DNA of 39,420 bases from Muribaculaceae bacterium (GTDB lineage Bacteria; Bacteroidota; Bacteroidia; Bacteroidales; Muribaculaceae). Shown in pieces: positions 17,732 through 26,548 of this stretch. The notes below the pieces were generated by a model. The model had not been told where the DNA came from. It ran no database searches and saw only the letters and a list, made by a program, of their open reading frames with translations. Location of the stretch: the NCBI GenBank assembly GCA_022484565.1, contig JAKVKZ010000025.1:1-39420 (forward strand). The letters run 5' to 3'. Each line of letters opens with the position of its first letter. The first letter of the stretch is position 1. A program made the position numbers and the translations under genes.

Positions 17732-17794
17732 AGAATTTATGCTTAACATGCCATATTAAATGCAAATAAATGTGATAATAATCAAAATCACGAC

Positions 17795-17827
17795 AAAAAA
17801 AGGAAACATAAAGTTGTTTCCTTTTTT
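17795..17827. terminator. Bidirectional terminator between protease copies 1 and 2
   Basis: GGAAAC (17802-17807) pairs with GTTTCC (17816-17821), flanked by seven A on the left and six T on the right. On the minus strand it ends the transcript of copy 2, separating it from copy 1. Confidence 0.85.
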
Positions 17828-17848
17828 ATGACGGTTGAGATGAATCTC

Positions 17849-20056
17849 TTATTTCAGAACCAAGCGAGAACTGTAGTTGGTGATTGCTCCATTGAGATGA
17901 AGGACGTAGATGCCTGGAGCAACTGCGCCATTGAGGTTGACGTCCACAGCACCGTTAGAGCCATCGAAAGCGCGGGAATAGACCAAAGCGCCAGCCACAT
18001 TGTAAATGCTCATGTTGACATTGCCAGATTCTGACGGAGTGCAGACGGTGAAATGACCATCGCTCGGATTAGGATAGAGCAGGACAGGCTTGGCAATATC
18101 GTTACGGATGCCCTTGATACCGGTGGTGTTGAGGATATATTTCAAGCCAGCGAGAGCATCAATTTTGCCATAACCACTCTTTTGTGGATTATTGGTGGTG
18201 TATTCATCGTGTTTGCAAGAGTTATTGAATACATTCTTGATGTCATCGGGAGTGAGATTCGGATTGGCCTGCAGCCAAAGGGCAATGATGCCGGAAACGA
18301 CAGGAGCCGCCATGGAAGTGCCACTCATGGCACCCCAACAGTAGATCCTCCCACCTAAAGTGATTGAATCGCAAAGAGATGAGTATGCAGCATCATACGA
18401 ATAGTAAGAATTAAATGATGAAATCAAGACTTGACCCGGTGCAATAACATTAGGGCGCGTTACTCCATTTATATCGGGGCCATAGCTTGAAAATGTAGCA
18501 ATGTCACCCAACATATTAAACCAATCACTCACTTTAATTCCAGATATAGTGAGATAGTCTAATTTTGAATTAAAAGCACCGACAGAAATAGTGTTGTTGC
18601 CAGTGGCATCATTATTGATTGAAACTTCGCCGTCACCGGCAGAGTATTCAGAATAATTATGGTTCCAGAAAGAGATTTTTTGAAAGACATCCCAAACGTC
18701 AGCAGATGTGATGGAGTCGCAGAAGTATCTCAAACCGATGAAATAGCCGGAATTGCGAGCAGACATTTGATTGAATTCGCTGACAATCTCGAATTTTCCA
18801 TTAGCGTTTTTTGCCATCACGACTTGAATCTTATTGTCGTAGAAATTGTTGAACAATGAATCGGTGGCAGGGTCCAAGACACCTGAAGCAGTGAATTTTG
18901 GTGAAGTGTAAAGAATGGAATCCTTGTCTTCAGCTATGACGAAGAACTGAATAGCCGGAGTGGTTTTGTAATCGGTGTTGCGAGTCCAAAAATCCTGATA
19001 TTCCACGGGATATTCTGAACCAGAATAATTATACATTGCAACAGTTTGCAAAACAGAATCAGTGGCAGTGAATTTTTTGTAGAGATGCAAGTTGCTTCCA
19101 GCTTCATTACCTGCAGAAATAGTTATGATTTTGCCTTTGCCAGTCAATTGGTCTAAAACTTTCGTAAGCGGGGAAGAACCGTCGTGCGGACCATACTGGT
19201 TACCCAAACTTAGATTGACTACAGCAGGTTTACCAACGCTTTCAGCATAATTAAAGATATACGTTATGGACATGGAAATGTTGTAATCGGACAGGTCGTC
19301 ACCGCAACCACATAGCACGAGGTCGGCTTCTGGAGCAATGCCATATAAATTATTGCGCATGTAACTGCCTGCGGCAATGCCTGTGACGTGAGTTCCGTGG
19401 GCCTGATCAGCGTTGTCGGTGGTAAGAGCGCTGATTTGCGCTGGAGTGGTGTATTCGCTGCCTTTAAGAGTGTTGCCGTCAATTACAGGCGAGGTGCCTG
19501 TGGTGTCGTCGGGCTGATAAACCCTCTTGACACGGCTGATGCCTTTTGCGACCTTGAAATTAATATGATTGTAATCGATGCCGTTGTCAACAATACCAAC
19601 GACTATGCCGGCACCTTTGTAGGCTTTGGAGAGGCCAGTGCCAGGCGTGACGGTCTGCACAAGGTTTGTGTTGGTAAATATGCGGGCTGAATCGTTATCA
19701 GCTTTCACAGGCTTAGCCACATCCACGGAAGCAACAGAAGCGAGCTGCGCAACGGCCTCAAGGCGGTCAACGGGGACTTGCGCCATGATGATGTCGCCGA
19801 CGCGAGCATTGATGACTGCACCAAGAGACTTGATGGCAGCAATGTCGGAATCATCGTTCACGGTGATGAAAGTGCCGATAGTTTCAACACCACGAATTCT
19901 GATGGTTTTCACGAAACCAGCACGAGACGGGTTTTGGATAGCCGCTTTTTCCGCACGATGCTGAAGGAATAGCTGTGAATAGGGTGACAATTTGCTCTGC
20001 GCGACGGCAGACAACATGAAGATTGCCATAGCAAAGATAAGGGTAAACCTTTTCAT
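17849..20056 (-). CDS. Secreted S8 protease with T9SS tail, tandem copy 2
   Basis: 735 residues from ATG at 20056. A longer frame opens at 20143, but the 29 extra residues precede the signal peptide (MKRFTLIFAMAIFMLSAVAQ) and overlap the promoter box, so the internal start is preferred. Motifs: IVDNGIDYNH (Asp157), DQAHGTHVTG (His220), SAGNEA and GTSMAAPVVSG (Ser581), then a T9SS type A tail ending SSRLVLK. The prodomain and catalytic core resemble copy 1 closely; the central insert (about residues 335-500) is the most diverged part. It is bounded by its own promoter box and terminators on both sides, so it may be expressed separately from the other copies. Confidence 0.9.
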   Translation of the reverse strand: MKRFTLIFAMAIFMLSAVAQSKLSPYSQLFLQHRAEKAAIQNPSRAGFVKTIRIRGVETIGTFITVNDDSDIAAIKSLGAVINARVGDIIMAQVPVDRLEAVAQLASVASVDVAKPVKADNDSARIFTNTNLVQTVTPGTGLSKAYKGAGIVVGIVDNGIDYNHINFKVAKGISRVKRVYQPDDTTGTSPVIDGNTLKGSEYTTPAQISALTTDNADQAHGTHVTGIAAGSYMRNNLYGIAPEADLVLCGCGDDLSDYNISMSITYIFNYAESVGKPAVVNLSLGNQYGPHDGSSPLTKVLDQLTGKGKIITISAGNEAGSNLHLYKKFTATDSVLQTVAMYNYSGSEYPVEYQDFWTRNTDYKTTPAIQFFVIAEDKDSILYTSPKFTASGVLDPATDSLFNNFYDNKIQVVMAKNANGKFEIVSEFNQMSARNSGYFIGLRYFCDSITSADVWDVFQKISFWNHNYSEYSAGDGEVSINNDATGNNTISVGAFNSKLDYLTISGIKVSDWFNMLGDIATFSSYGPDINGVTRPNVIAPGQVLISSFNSYYSYDAAYSSLCDSITLGGRIYCWGAMSGTSMAAPVVSGIIALWLQANPNLTPDDIKNVFNNSCKHDEYTTNNPQKSGYGKIDALAGLKYILNTTGIKGIRNDIAKPVLLYPNPSDGHFTVCTPSESGNVNMSIYNVAGALVYSRAFDGSNGAVDVNLNGAVAPGIYVLHLNGAITNYSSRLVLK
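17862..17970. repeat. 109-base block identical to 15486-15594
   Basis: Partner of the block in copy 1. It encodes the end of the T9SS sorting tail. Confidence 0.9.
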
Positions 20057-20078
20057 AATATTGAATTTTAAATGTAGG

Positions 20079-20086
20079 CAAATATA
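20079..20086 (-). promoter_or_regulatory. Promoter -7 box of protease copy 2
   Basis: TATATTTG on the minus strand, 22 bases before ATG 20056; same box and same distance as in copy 1. The position rules out translation from the upstream ATG at 20143 if this promoter is used. Confidence 0.6.
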
Positions 20087-20143
20087 AATATTTAAAAGGG
20101 ATATTCGAGACAGAATGGTATAAAATTTATTAATATAATACAC

Positions 20144-20176
20144 AAAAAGGGAAGCAATTTCCTTGCCTCCCTTTTT
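20144..20176. terminator. Bidirectional terminator between protease copies 2 and 3
   Basis: GGGAAGCAA (20149-20157) pairs with TTGCCTCCC (20163-20171) with one mismatch, flanked by five A and five T. On the minus strand it ends copy 3. Confidence 0.85.
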
Positions 20177-20194
20177 ATGATGCTTATGAATTAC

Positions 20195-22438
20195 TTATTT
20201 CAAAATCAAGCGAGAACTGAAATTAGTTCTTGCTCCGGTGATATGTGCAATGTAAATGCCAGGAGCAACTGAGCCACCAATATTGACGTTGACAGTGCCA
20301 CTGGAAGCATCGAAAGATTTGGAATAAACCAAACCACCGCCAATATTATAAATGCTCAAGCTAAGATTTCCGGATTCGCCTGGGACATAAATTGAAAATT
20401 CGCCGTTACTCGGATTAGGATAAAGAGAAACGACGGTGCTTTTACAGATAGCGCCCTTAACACCAGTGGTGTTGAGAATATATTTCAAGCCAGCGAGAGC
20501 ATCAATTTTGCCGAAACCACTCTTTTGTGGAGCGGCAGCAGTGAAACTATCGTGAATGGAAGTGTTTTTGAATACTTCCTTAATGCCTTCAGCTGTAAGG
20601 TTAGGATTGGCCTGAAGCCAAAGTGCAATAATGCCGACAGCAGCAGGGCAAGCCATAGATGTTCCCGACATCTGTCCCCAAGTGTAAGTGCGACCACCTG
20701 AGACGACATTAGCGCAAATTTTACCATTACCTTTGACAAAAGTAGTGTCGTAAGAATTGATGGAAGATACCAAACACTTTCCTGGAGCAAGAATGTCAGG
20801 TTTGGCCTCTCCGTTGACATCGGGGCCATAACTTGAAGAGCTTGAAATATCGCCTAATGTGCCGCTATATTGCCAAGTTTTATTATTAATGTCGGTGAAT
20901 TTGATCTTGGAATTCATTGCACCCACAGAGATGCAATGTTTTCCAAGGGCCATATCGCTAATGGAAAGATTGGAGTCGCCGTCGGTGTATTCACTGAAGC
21001 CATCATTTGTGAAAATTGTGTTGCCAGCTCCTTCCCAAACGTCAGCAGTGGTCAAAGAGTCGGCATAAAACCGAAAACCAACGCAATAATCCTGACTGCC
21101 TCCTTTTGCATACAAACCATTGACCTGTGAGAGAATTTCAAATTTTCCTTCCAAATTCTGATGGAATGAAAAATAAATTTTCCCTGACGCGTAATATTTA
21201 CTTAGAACGGAATCGGATGCGGCATCAAAAGTAGTCTTAGTAGAGAATTTCGGGGAAGTGAAAAGGATGGAATCGTTGTTTAAATTAATTACGAAAAACT
21301 GAGCTTTAGGAGAAGTCTTGTAGTCGGTGTTGCGAGTCCAAAAATCAAAATAATCATAATTGTAATACATGGTTCCATAATTCATATTATATATTAAAGA
21401 CTGCAGAACGGAATCGGTGGCGGTGAATTTTTTATAAATGTGCAACTTCTGTGCGCCTTCATTCCCAGCAGACAGAGCAATGATTTTACCCGGACCTGAA
21501 AGTTGGTCGAATGTCTTGCAGATTGTGGAGCTTCCATCGTGCGGGCCATAGTGATCTCCAAGACTAAGATTCACCACAGCAGGTTTGCCAACACTGTCGG
21601 CGTAATGGAAAATATATTTGACAGCTTGTGAGACTGAATAATCACTGAGAGCATTGCCACAACCGCAGAGGATTAAATCAGATTCGGGTGCCATGCCATA
21701 AAAATCGTTGCCAGTGTAACTGCCACCAGCTATGCCGGAAGTGTGAGTTCCGTGAGACCCAGCTATTAAATCGGGAAGTAGGGCAGCAATCTGCTCAGGG
21801 GTGGTGTATTCACTGCCAACTAATTGTACTCCTTCAACAATTGGAGCGGATCCCGTCTTGTCGTTGGGAAGATAAACGCGCTTTACACGGCTAACCCCAT
21901 TAGCGTCCTTAAATGCAATGTGATTGAAGTCGATACCAACGTCAACAATGCCAACAATAACGCCAGAACCTTTGTATGCTTTGGTAAGGCCGGATTGTGC
22001 GTCACCTGATTGGACTAATTTAGCGTTAGTGACACTGCGTGCAGAATCGTTGAGGAGGCGTAACGGATGAGCAACGGAAACTTCGGAAACTGCGCCGGAT
22101 TCAGCGATAGCAGCAAGTTTGTCAACCGGTACAAGAGCAGCAATAATGTTGCCATAACGCGCATTGACCACGACGGACTGGTCCTTGATGGAATTGATGT
22201 CGAAGTCATCGTTGACAGTAATGAAGGTTTCTACCATTTCAACTCCACCAATATTCTTGGTGGCGACGAAATCGGGATTGGATTTTCCCGCCAATTGAGC
22301 AGGAACTTTACTGTTAGGAACAACTTTCTCAGAGCGTTTCTGAAGAAAGATTTGAGTGTAAGGCGTGAGTTTGCTTTGAGCAAGGGCAACAATAATCATT
22401 AGAATCATTGTAAATGCCAGGAAAATTCTTTTCAACAT
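20195..22438 (-). CDS. Secreted S8 protease with T9SS tail, tandem copy 3
   Basis: 747 residues: signal peptide MLKRIFLAFTMILMIIVALA, prodomain, then IVDVGIDFNH (Asp166), AGSHGTHTSG (His229), SAGNEG and GTSMACPAAVG (Ser594). The residue two after the catalytic Ser pair is Cys rather than Ala in the GTSMA-x-P motif. The T9SS tail (VSLYPNPSNGEF to SSRLILK) is closest to copy 4. The LCGCGNALSDYS motif is kept. No clear promoter box was found upstream. A terminator-like hairpin separates it from copy 4, so readthrough or an unrecognised promoter would be needed. Confidence 0.9.
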   Translation of the reverse strand: MLKRIFLAFTMILMIIVALAQSKLTPYTQIFLQKRSEKVVPNSKVPAQLAGKSNPDFVATKNIGGVEMVETFITVNDDFDINSIKDQSVVVNARYGNIIAALVPVDKLAAIAESGAVSEVSVAHPLRLLNDSARSVTNAKLVQSGDAQSGLTKAYKGSGVIVGIVDVGIDFNHIAFKDANGVSRVKRVYLPNDKTGSAPIVEGVQLVGSEYTTPEQIAALLPDLIAGSHGTHTSGIAGGSYTGNDFYGMAPESDLILCGCGNALSDYSVSQAVKYIFHYADSVGKPAVVNLSLGDHYGPHDGSSTICKTFDQLSGPGKIIALSAGNEGAQKLHIYKKFTATDSVLQSLIYNMNYGTMYYNYDYFDFWTRNTDYKTSPKAQFFVINLNNDSILFTSPKFSTKTTFDAASDSVLSKYYASGKIYFSFHQNLEGKFEILSQVNGLYAKGGSQDYCVGFRFYADSLTTADVWEGAGNTIFTNDGFSEYTDGDSNLSISDMALGKHCISVGAMNSKIKFTDINNKTWQYSGTLGDISSSSSYGPDVNGEAKPDILAPGKCLVSSINSYDTTFVKGNGKICANVVSGGRTYTWGQMSGTSMACPAAVGIIALWLQANPNLTAEGIKEVFKNTSIHDSFTAAAPQKSGFGKIDALAGLKYILNTTGVKGAICKSTVVSLYPNPSNGEFSIYVPGESGNLSLSIYNIGGGLVYSKSFDASSGTVNVNIGGSVAPGIYIAHITGARTNFSSRLILK

Positions 22439-22534
22439 ACTGATGAGGATTTATGTAAATAAATTTGGAAATCCTTTGGAAAATTAAGAGAAATGTTAGG
22501 ATTAAGGTGAAATACAGATTCGATTAACTAATAA

Positions 22535-22570
22535 ATGATGGAGGCTAAAGCAAAATTCAGCCCCCATCAT
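22535..22570 (-). terminator. Terminator-like hairpin after protease copy 4
   Basis: ATGATGG (22535-22541) and GGCT (22543-22546) pair with AGCC (22559-22562) and CCATCAT (22564-22570). The stem is strong, but the T-run on the minus strand is short, so termination may be partial. Confidence 0.65.
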
Positions 22571-22582
22571 AAAATAACGTTA

Positions 22583-24835
22583 TCAGCGCAGAATCAGACG
22601 TGAACTGTAGTTGGTTCGTGCGCCATTGATATGGACAATATAAATGCCAGGAGCAACAGAGCCGCCAAGATTGACGTTGACAGTGCCATTGGAAGCATCG
22701 AAAGATTTGGAATAAACCAAACCGCCGCCAACATTATATATGTTCATAGTGAAATTGCCTGTTTCATCGGGAGAGCAGACGGTGAATTCGCCATCGCTCG
22801 GATTAGGATAGAGCGAAACAGAAGAGTTACGGCTGATTACGCCTTTTACTCCACTTGACTTAATAATATACTGCAAGCCAGCAAGAGCATTGATTTTGCC
22901 GAATCCACTTTTTTGAGGACTGCCAGTTACATAGCTGTCCTGAGTGCAGGAATTCTTGAAAACATCCTTAATGTCGGCAGCAGTGAGTTCAGGATTTTCC
23001 TGAAGCCAAAGGGCAATGATACCGACAGTGGTAGGAGTAGCCATAGAAGTACCGCTCATCTGTCCCCAATAGTCGGTGCGACTTCCAGAAGTGGCTTTAG
23101 CGCAATAAACATATCCACGGTCGCTAACAGAAGTGGTGTCGTAAGCATTGACAGTGGAAACGAGGCAATGGCCAGGAGCGAGCACATCAGGACGAGTTAC
23201 ACCGTTGACATCAGGACCATAGCTTGAAAATTGAGAAACTGCACCAACTGTTCCATTATAGCTATATGATTGGCCAGTGGTGGTGCGGAATTTTAACTTG
23301 GAATTGAAAGCACCAACAGAAATAGTGTTGTTGCCGCAGGCGAATTCGTTGATGGAAACATTGTCGTTGCCGGCAGTATATTCCTTCCAACCATTATTGA
23401 TGAAATCAGTGTAGCCATAGGCATCCCACACATCAGCAGATGTGAGAGAATCGGCTGCATATTTAACACCGATATAATAGTCGTAGGTGCCATTCTTGGC
23501 ATACAGACCTTTCGGCTCAGTTATAATTTCGTATTTTCCTGTGTTGCCATCTTTGCCCATAGAGACATTAATCTGACCTTCAGTGTAGAATTTATTGAGT
23601 TTAGAGTCGGAAGAGGCGTATATGCTGCCACTGGAAGTGAACACTTTAGAAGTGTAAACGACTGAATCGTTGCTTGCTTTGATTACAACAAACTGAACAG
23701 CGGGATTAGTCTTGTAATCGGTGTTGCGTGTCCAGAAATCGAGGTAATCATCAAAATAATACATGCCCGAATAGCCTTGAGTGTCGTAAAGCACGGATTG
23801 CAGAATAGGACTTGAAGCAGTGAACTTTTTATAAAGGTGAAGATTAGTGCCTGCTTCGTTACCGGCTGCAATTACGACAATTTTACCAGCTCCAGAAAGT
23901 TGGTCCAATATTTTTGAAAGATAGGAAGTGCCATCGTGCGGGCCGTAGTGGTCGCCAAGACTTAGGTTGACTACAGCAGGTTTGCCGACGCTTTTAGCAT
24001 AATTAAAGACATAGATAACAGACATGGCTATGTTGTAGTCAGAAAGCTGAGAATTGCAGCCGCAAAGGACTAAGTCAGCTTCGGGCGCCATGCCGTAATA
24101 GTTATTGCCAGTGTAGGCGCCAGCTGCGATGCCTGTGGTGTGAGTGCCGTGGGCAGCAGCCGCATCATCGGTAGTGAGGGCAGCAATTTGTGCGGCAGTG
24201 GTGTATTCAGTGCCTGGAAGGGTGCTACCATTGACTGTTGGAGAATTACCTGAATTGTCCTGAGGCTGATAAACCCTTTTTACGCGGCTTACACCACTGG
24301 CATCCTTGAATGCTATGTGGTTGTATTCAATTCCATCGTCAACAATGCCGACAACGACACCCGAACCTTTGTAGGCCTGAGTAAGGCCAGTGCCTGAAGT
24401 AAGAGTTTGCACCTGATTGACTTTAGTGACGCTACGAGCAGAGTCGTTCTTCAACTTTAAAGGATGAGCTACAGAAACGTTGGCAACATGCTTCAATTGT
24501 GCTATTGATTCGAGCTTATCAACAGGAACTTGAGCGGCAATGATATTGCCGAAACGTGCATTAACAACGGCACCAAGGTCTTTGATTGCCTGAATGTCGG
24601 AGTCATCATTGACAGTGATGAAAGAACCAATCATTTCAACTCCGTTGATGACTTTGGTCTTGACAAAATTGGAATGAGACTTATTGATTAAATTAGCAGG
24701 GGCTGAAGTGCAGACAGCTGCCTCTTCAGCGTGATGCTGAAGAAACAGCTGAGTGTAAGGAGTCAGTTTGCTTTGAGCGCAGGCCGCAATAACCATCAAG
24801 GACATTGCAATTGCCAGGAACGCTTTTCTAAGCAT
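22583..24835 (-). CDS. Secreted S8 protease with T9SS tail, tandem copy 4
   Basis: 750 residues: signal peptide ending near AACAQS, prodomain, then IVDDGIEYNH (Asp166), AAAHGTHTTG (His229), AAGNEA and GTSMATPTTVG (Ser597). In the Asp motif the usual second acidic residue is Glu (GIEYNH). The T9SS tail runs from LYPNPSDGEF to SSRLILR and pairs with copy 3. LCGCNSQLSDYN replaces the LCGCG form. The gene begins 21 bases after the TPR gene ends, so unlike copies 1 and 2 it appears to be the last gene of the membrane protein-PstS-like-TPR operon. Confidence 0.9.
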   Translation of the reverse strand: MLRKAFLAIAMSLMVIAACAQSKLTPYTQLFLQHHAEEAAVCTSAPANLINKSHSNFVKTKVINGVEMIGSFITVNDDSDIQAIKDLGAVVNARFGNIIAAQVPVDKLESIAQLKHVANVSVAHPLKLKNDSARSVTKVNQVQTLTSGTGLTQAYKGSGVVVGIVDDGIEYNHIAFKDASGVSRVKRVYQPQDNSGNSPTVNGSTLPGTEYTTAAQIAALTTDDAAAAHGTHTTGIAAGAYTGNNYYGMAPEADLVLCGCNSQLSDYNIAMSVIYVFNYAKSVGKPAVVNLSLGDHYGPHDGTSYLSKILDQLSGAGKIVVIAAGNEAGTNLHLYKKFTASSPILQSVLYDTQGYSGMYYFDDYLDFWTRNTDYKTNPAVQFVVIKASNDSVVYTSKVFTSSGSIYASSDSKLNKFYTEGQINVSMGKDGNTGKYEIITEPKGLYAKNGTYDYYIGVKYAADSLTSADVWDAYGYTDFINNGWKEYTAGNDNVSINEFACGNNTISVGAFNSKLKFRTTTGQSYSYNGTVGAVSQFSSYGPDVNGVTRPDVLAPGHCLVSTVNAYDTTSVSDRGYVYCAKATSGSRTDYWGQMSGTSMATPTTVGIIALWLQENPELTAADIKDVFKNSCTQDSYVTGSPQKSGFGKINALAGLQYIIKSSGVKGVISRNSSVSLYPNPSDGEFTVCSPDETGNFTMNIYNVGGGLVYSKSFDASNGTVNVNLGGSVAPGIYIVHINGARTNYSSRLILR

Positions 24836-24856
24836 ATAAATGATTTTTGAAAGTTA

Positions 24857-26497
24857 TTATTTGAGGCTATCTACATATTTACGGAGGTCACCATTGGAAG
24901 GGTCAGCCTGCAACCATTTGCGGTAATATTCCTTAGCTGTTGCCTTGTCGCCCTTGTCGAAATAATATTGGGCCATGTAGCTGTAAGCCTTGATGTACAT
25001 GTCGGAATGTTCGGAAAGGTTTTTGGCATCCTTGTCAAGAATTTCGAGAACCTGAGAGTAAGTGTCGACAGCATCACGATTGTTAGTGCCAACAAGACTC
25101 TGAACAAGCGCTTTTTGACCAAGAATACGGTAATCGCCAGGCACCTTGTCGTTAACCTCGTTCACATATTTCAAAGATTTAGCGATGGCATCAGCCTTTA
25201 CAGCAGCATCTTTGGTGGTGACAGCGAGATTAGAATATCTCTTTGAAAGAACGAAGAGGTCGTTAACCTTATAGTCGCCCTTATCAACATACATCTGATA
25301 ATATTTAGCAGCGTTGGCATAATCCTCAAGTTCATTGTATTCGCCGCTGATGTCCTTCAGAATCTCAGTCTTTTCAGGATTGAGTTCGGCAGCTTTGACG
25401 TATTGAGCGATAGCTTCCTGCGGGCGTTTCAGGCTCTTAAGAATTGTGGCATAGTCAGTGAAATCGCGAACCTCATAAGAACCCTTAGGAGGAACTGGAG
25501 TAGCAAAGAAGTCCTTTGCAGCGGTCTCGACAGAAGCCCAGTCAGCATCCTGCTTGTCCTTGTTCATGGCAACCATGTTGTACATAACCATACGCTTCAT
25601 GTAGAAAATGTCCTTGTCGCCAGGTTGGAGCTTTGAAAGCAGCTGCTTTGCAAGGTCGTAAGATTCCTGGAACTTGTCGCCGAAGAAAAGGAGCTGAACG
25701 TAGCGGACAACATCCTGATTGAAGTGGTTAGGATTCTTGATATAGATACCGTATTGTTCGGCAGCCTTGCCACCCTGATTGTCCTTATAGTATTTTTCAG
25801 CAAGTTCGCGCTGAGCAAGAGCGGAGTTAGGATTGACCTTAAGCAACTCCTGAAGTTTCTGAATAGCAATTTCAGGATTAACGTTGAAATAAGTGTCGGC
25901 ATACTTCACATAAGCTTCAGTGAGCGACGGGTCGAAAGACTGAGCCATCTCATACATTCCGGCAGCAGTGCCCCAATCCTTATGGTCGGCAGCGATGTCG
26001 CCTTGGAACATGTAAACTTCAGGGTCGCGCATATTGAATTTCTTAGCTTGTGCAATATTCTTGTCGATGTCCTTTTTGTAAGCGGCAGAGTCAGCGAAAT
26101 AATAGGCGCGGGCAATAGCAGTAGCTATTTTCGGGTCCTTCTTAGATTTGCTTGAAGCCAACTTAAAATTGTCGGTAGCGCCCTTGAGGTCACCCTGTTT
26201 AAGAGCAAAAGCGCCGAGACCTACAAAGTTGTAGGCGTTAGCAGCGTTTTCAGCCACACCCTGATCGAAATAACCTTTGGCGGCGTTCAATTCACCTTGA
26301 CGAAGGTTCACCATGCCGAGGTAATAATCGACGAGAGACTTGTCAGAACCGGCATTGTCGATGTTGCGTTTGAGCAATTCTTCAGCATTGTCGTATTTGC
26401 CGACCTTATAATACTCAATTCCGTCCTTATAGCCCTGAGCCAGACAGGTCAAGGAGCCGGCGAGCAGTACTACTGATAATAAATACTTGAGTTTCAT
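24857..26497 (-). CDS. Periplasmic tetratricopeptide repeat (TPR) protein
   Basis: 546 residues with signal peptide MKLKYLLSVVLLAGSLTCLA and no lipobox. Multiple TPR-like helix pairs run through the whole length, for example YYKVGKYDNAEELLKRNI near the N-terminus, RPQEAIAQYVKAAELNP in the middle and YYFDKGDKATAKEYYRKW near the C-terminus. TPR arrays bind partner proteins; the partner is not known. From family knowledge, TPR proteins of this kind follow a PstS-like lipoprotein in ExbB-ExbD-TonB clusters of Bacteroidetes. Here the same order is seen but followed by an S8 protease. It is 51 bases after the PstS-like gene. Confidence 0.85.
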   Translation of the reverse strand: MKLKYLLSVVLLAGSLTCLAQGYKDGIEYYKVGKYDNAEELLKRNIDNAGSDKSLVDYYLGMVNLRQGELNAAKGYFDQGVAENAANAYNFVGLGAFALKQGDLKGATDNFKLASSKSKKDPKIATAIARAYYFADSAAYKKDIDKNIAQAKKFNMRDPEVYMFQGDIAADHKDWGTAAGMYEMAQSFDPSLTEAYVKYADTYFNVNPEIAIQKLQELLKVNPNSALAQRELAEKYYKDNQGGKAAEQYGIYIKNPNHFNQDVVRYVQLLFFGDKFQESYDLAKQLLSKLQPGDKDIFYMKRMVMYNMVAMNKDKQDADWASVETAAKDFFATPVPPKGSYEVRDFTDYATILKSLKRPQEAIAQYVKAAELNPEKTEILKDISGEYNELEDYANAAKYYQMYVDKGDYKVNDLFVLSKRYSNLAVTTKDAAVKADAIAKSLKYVNEVNDKVPGDYRILGQKALVQSLVGTNNRDAVDTYSQVLEILDKDAKNLSEHSDMYIKAYSYMAQYYFDKGDKATAKEYYRKWLQADPSNGDLRKYVDSLK

Positions 26498-26548
26498 TTT
26501 CTTTTTTTATTTATAGTTATTTGTTTGATTGATTTTGTGCGAAAAGGT

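Noticed and set aside
20057-20143. N-terminal extension of protease copy 2
   Set aside because: The extra 29 residues precede a complete signal peptide and overlap the promoter box TATATTTG.
15473-24835. PorU-type sortase among the T9SS-tailed proteases
   Set aside because: PorU belongs to the C25 cysteine protease family; these proteins have S8 serine protease triads.
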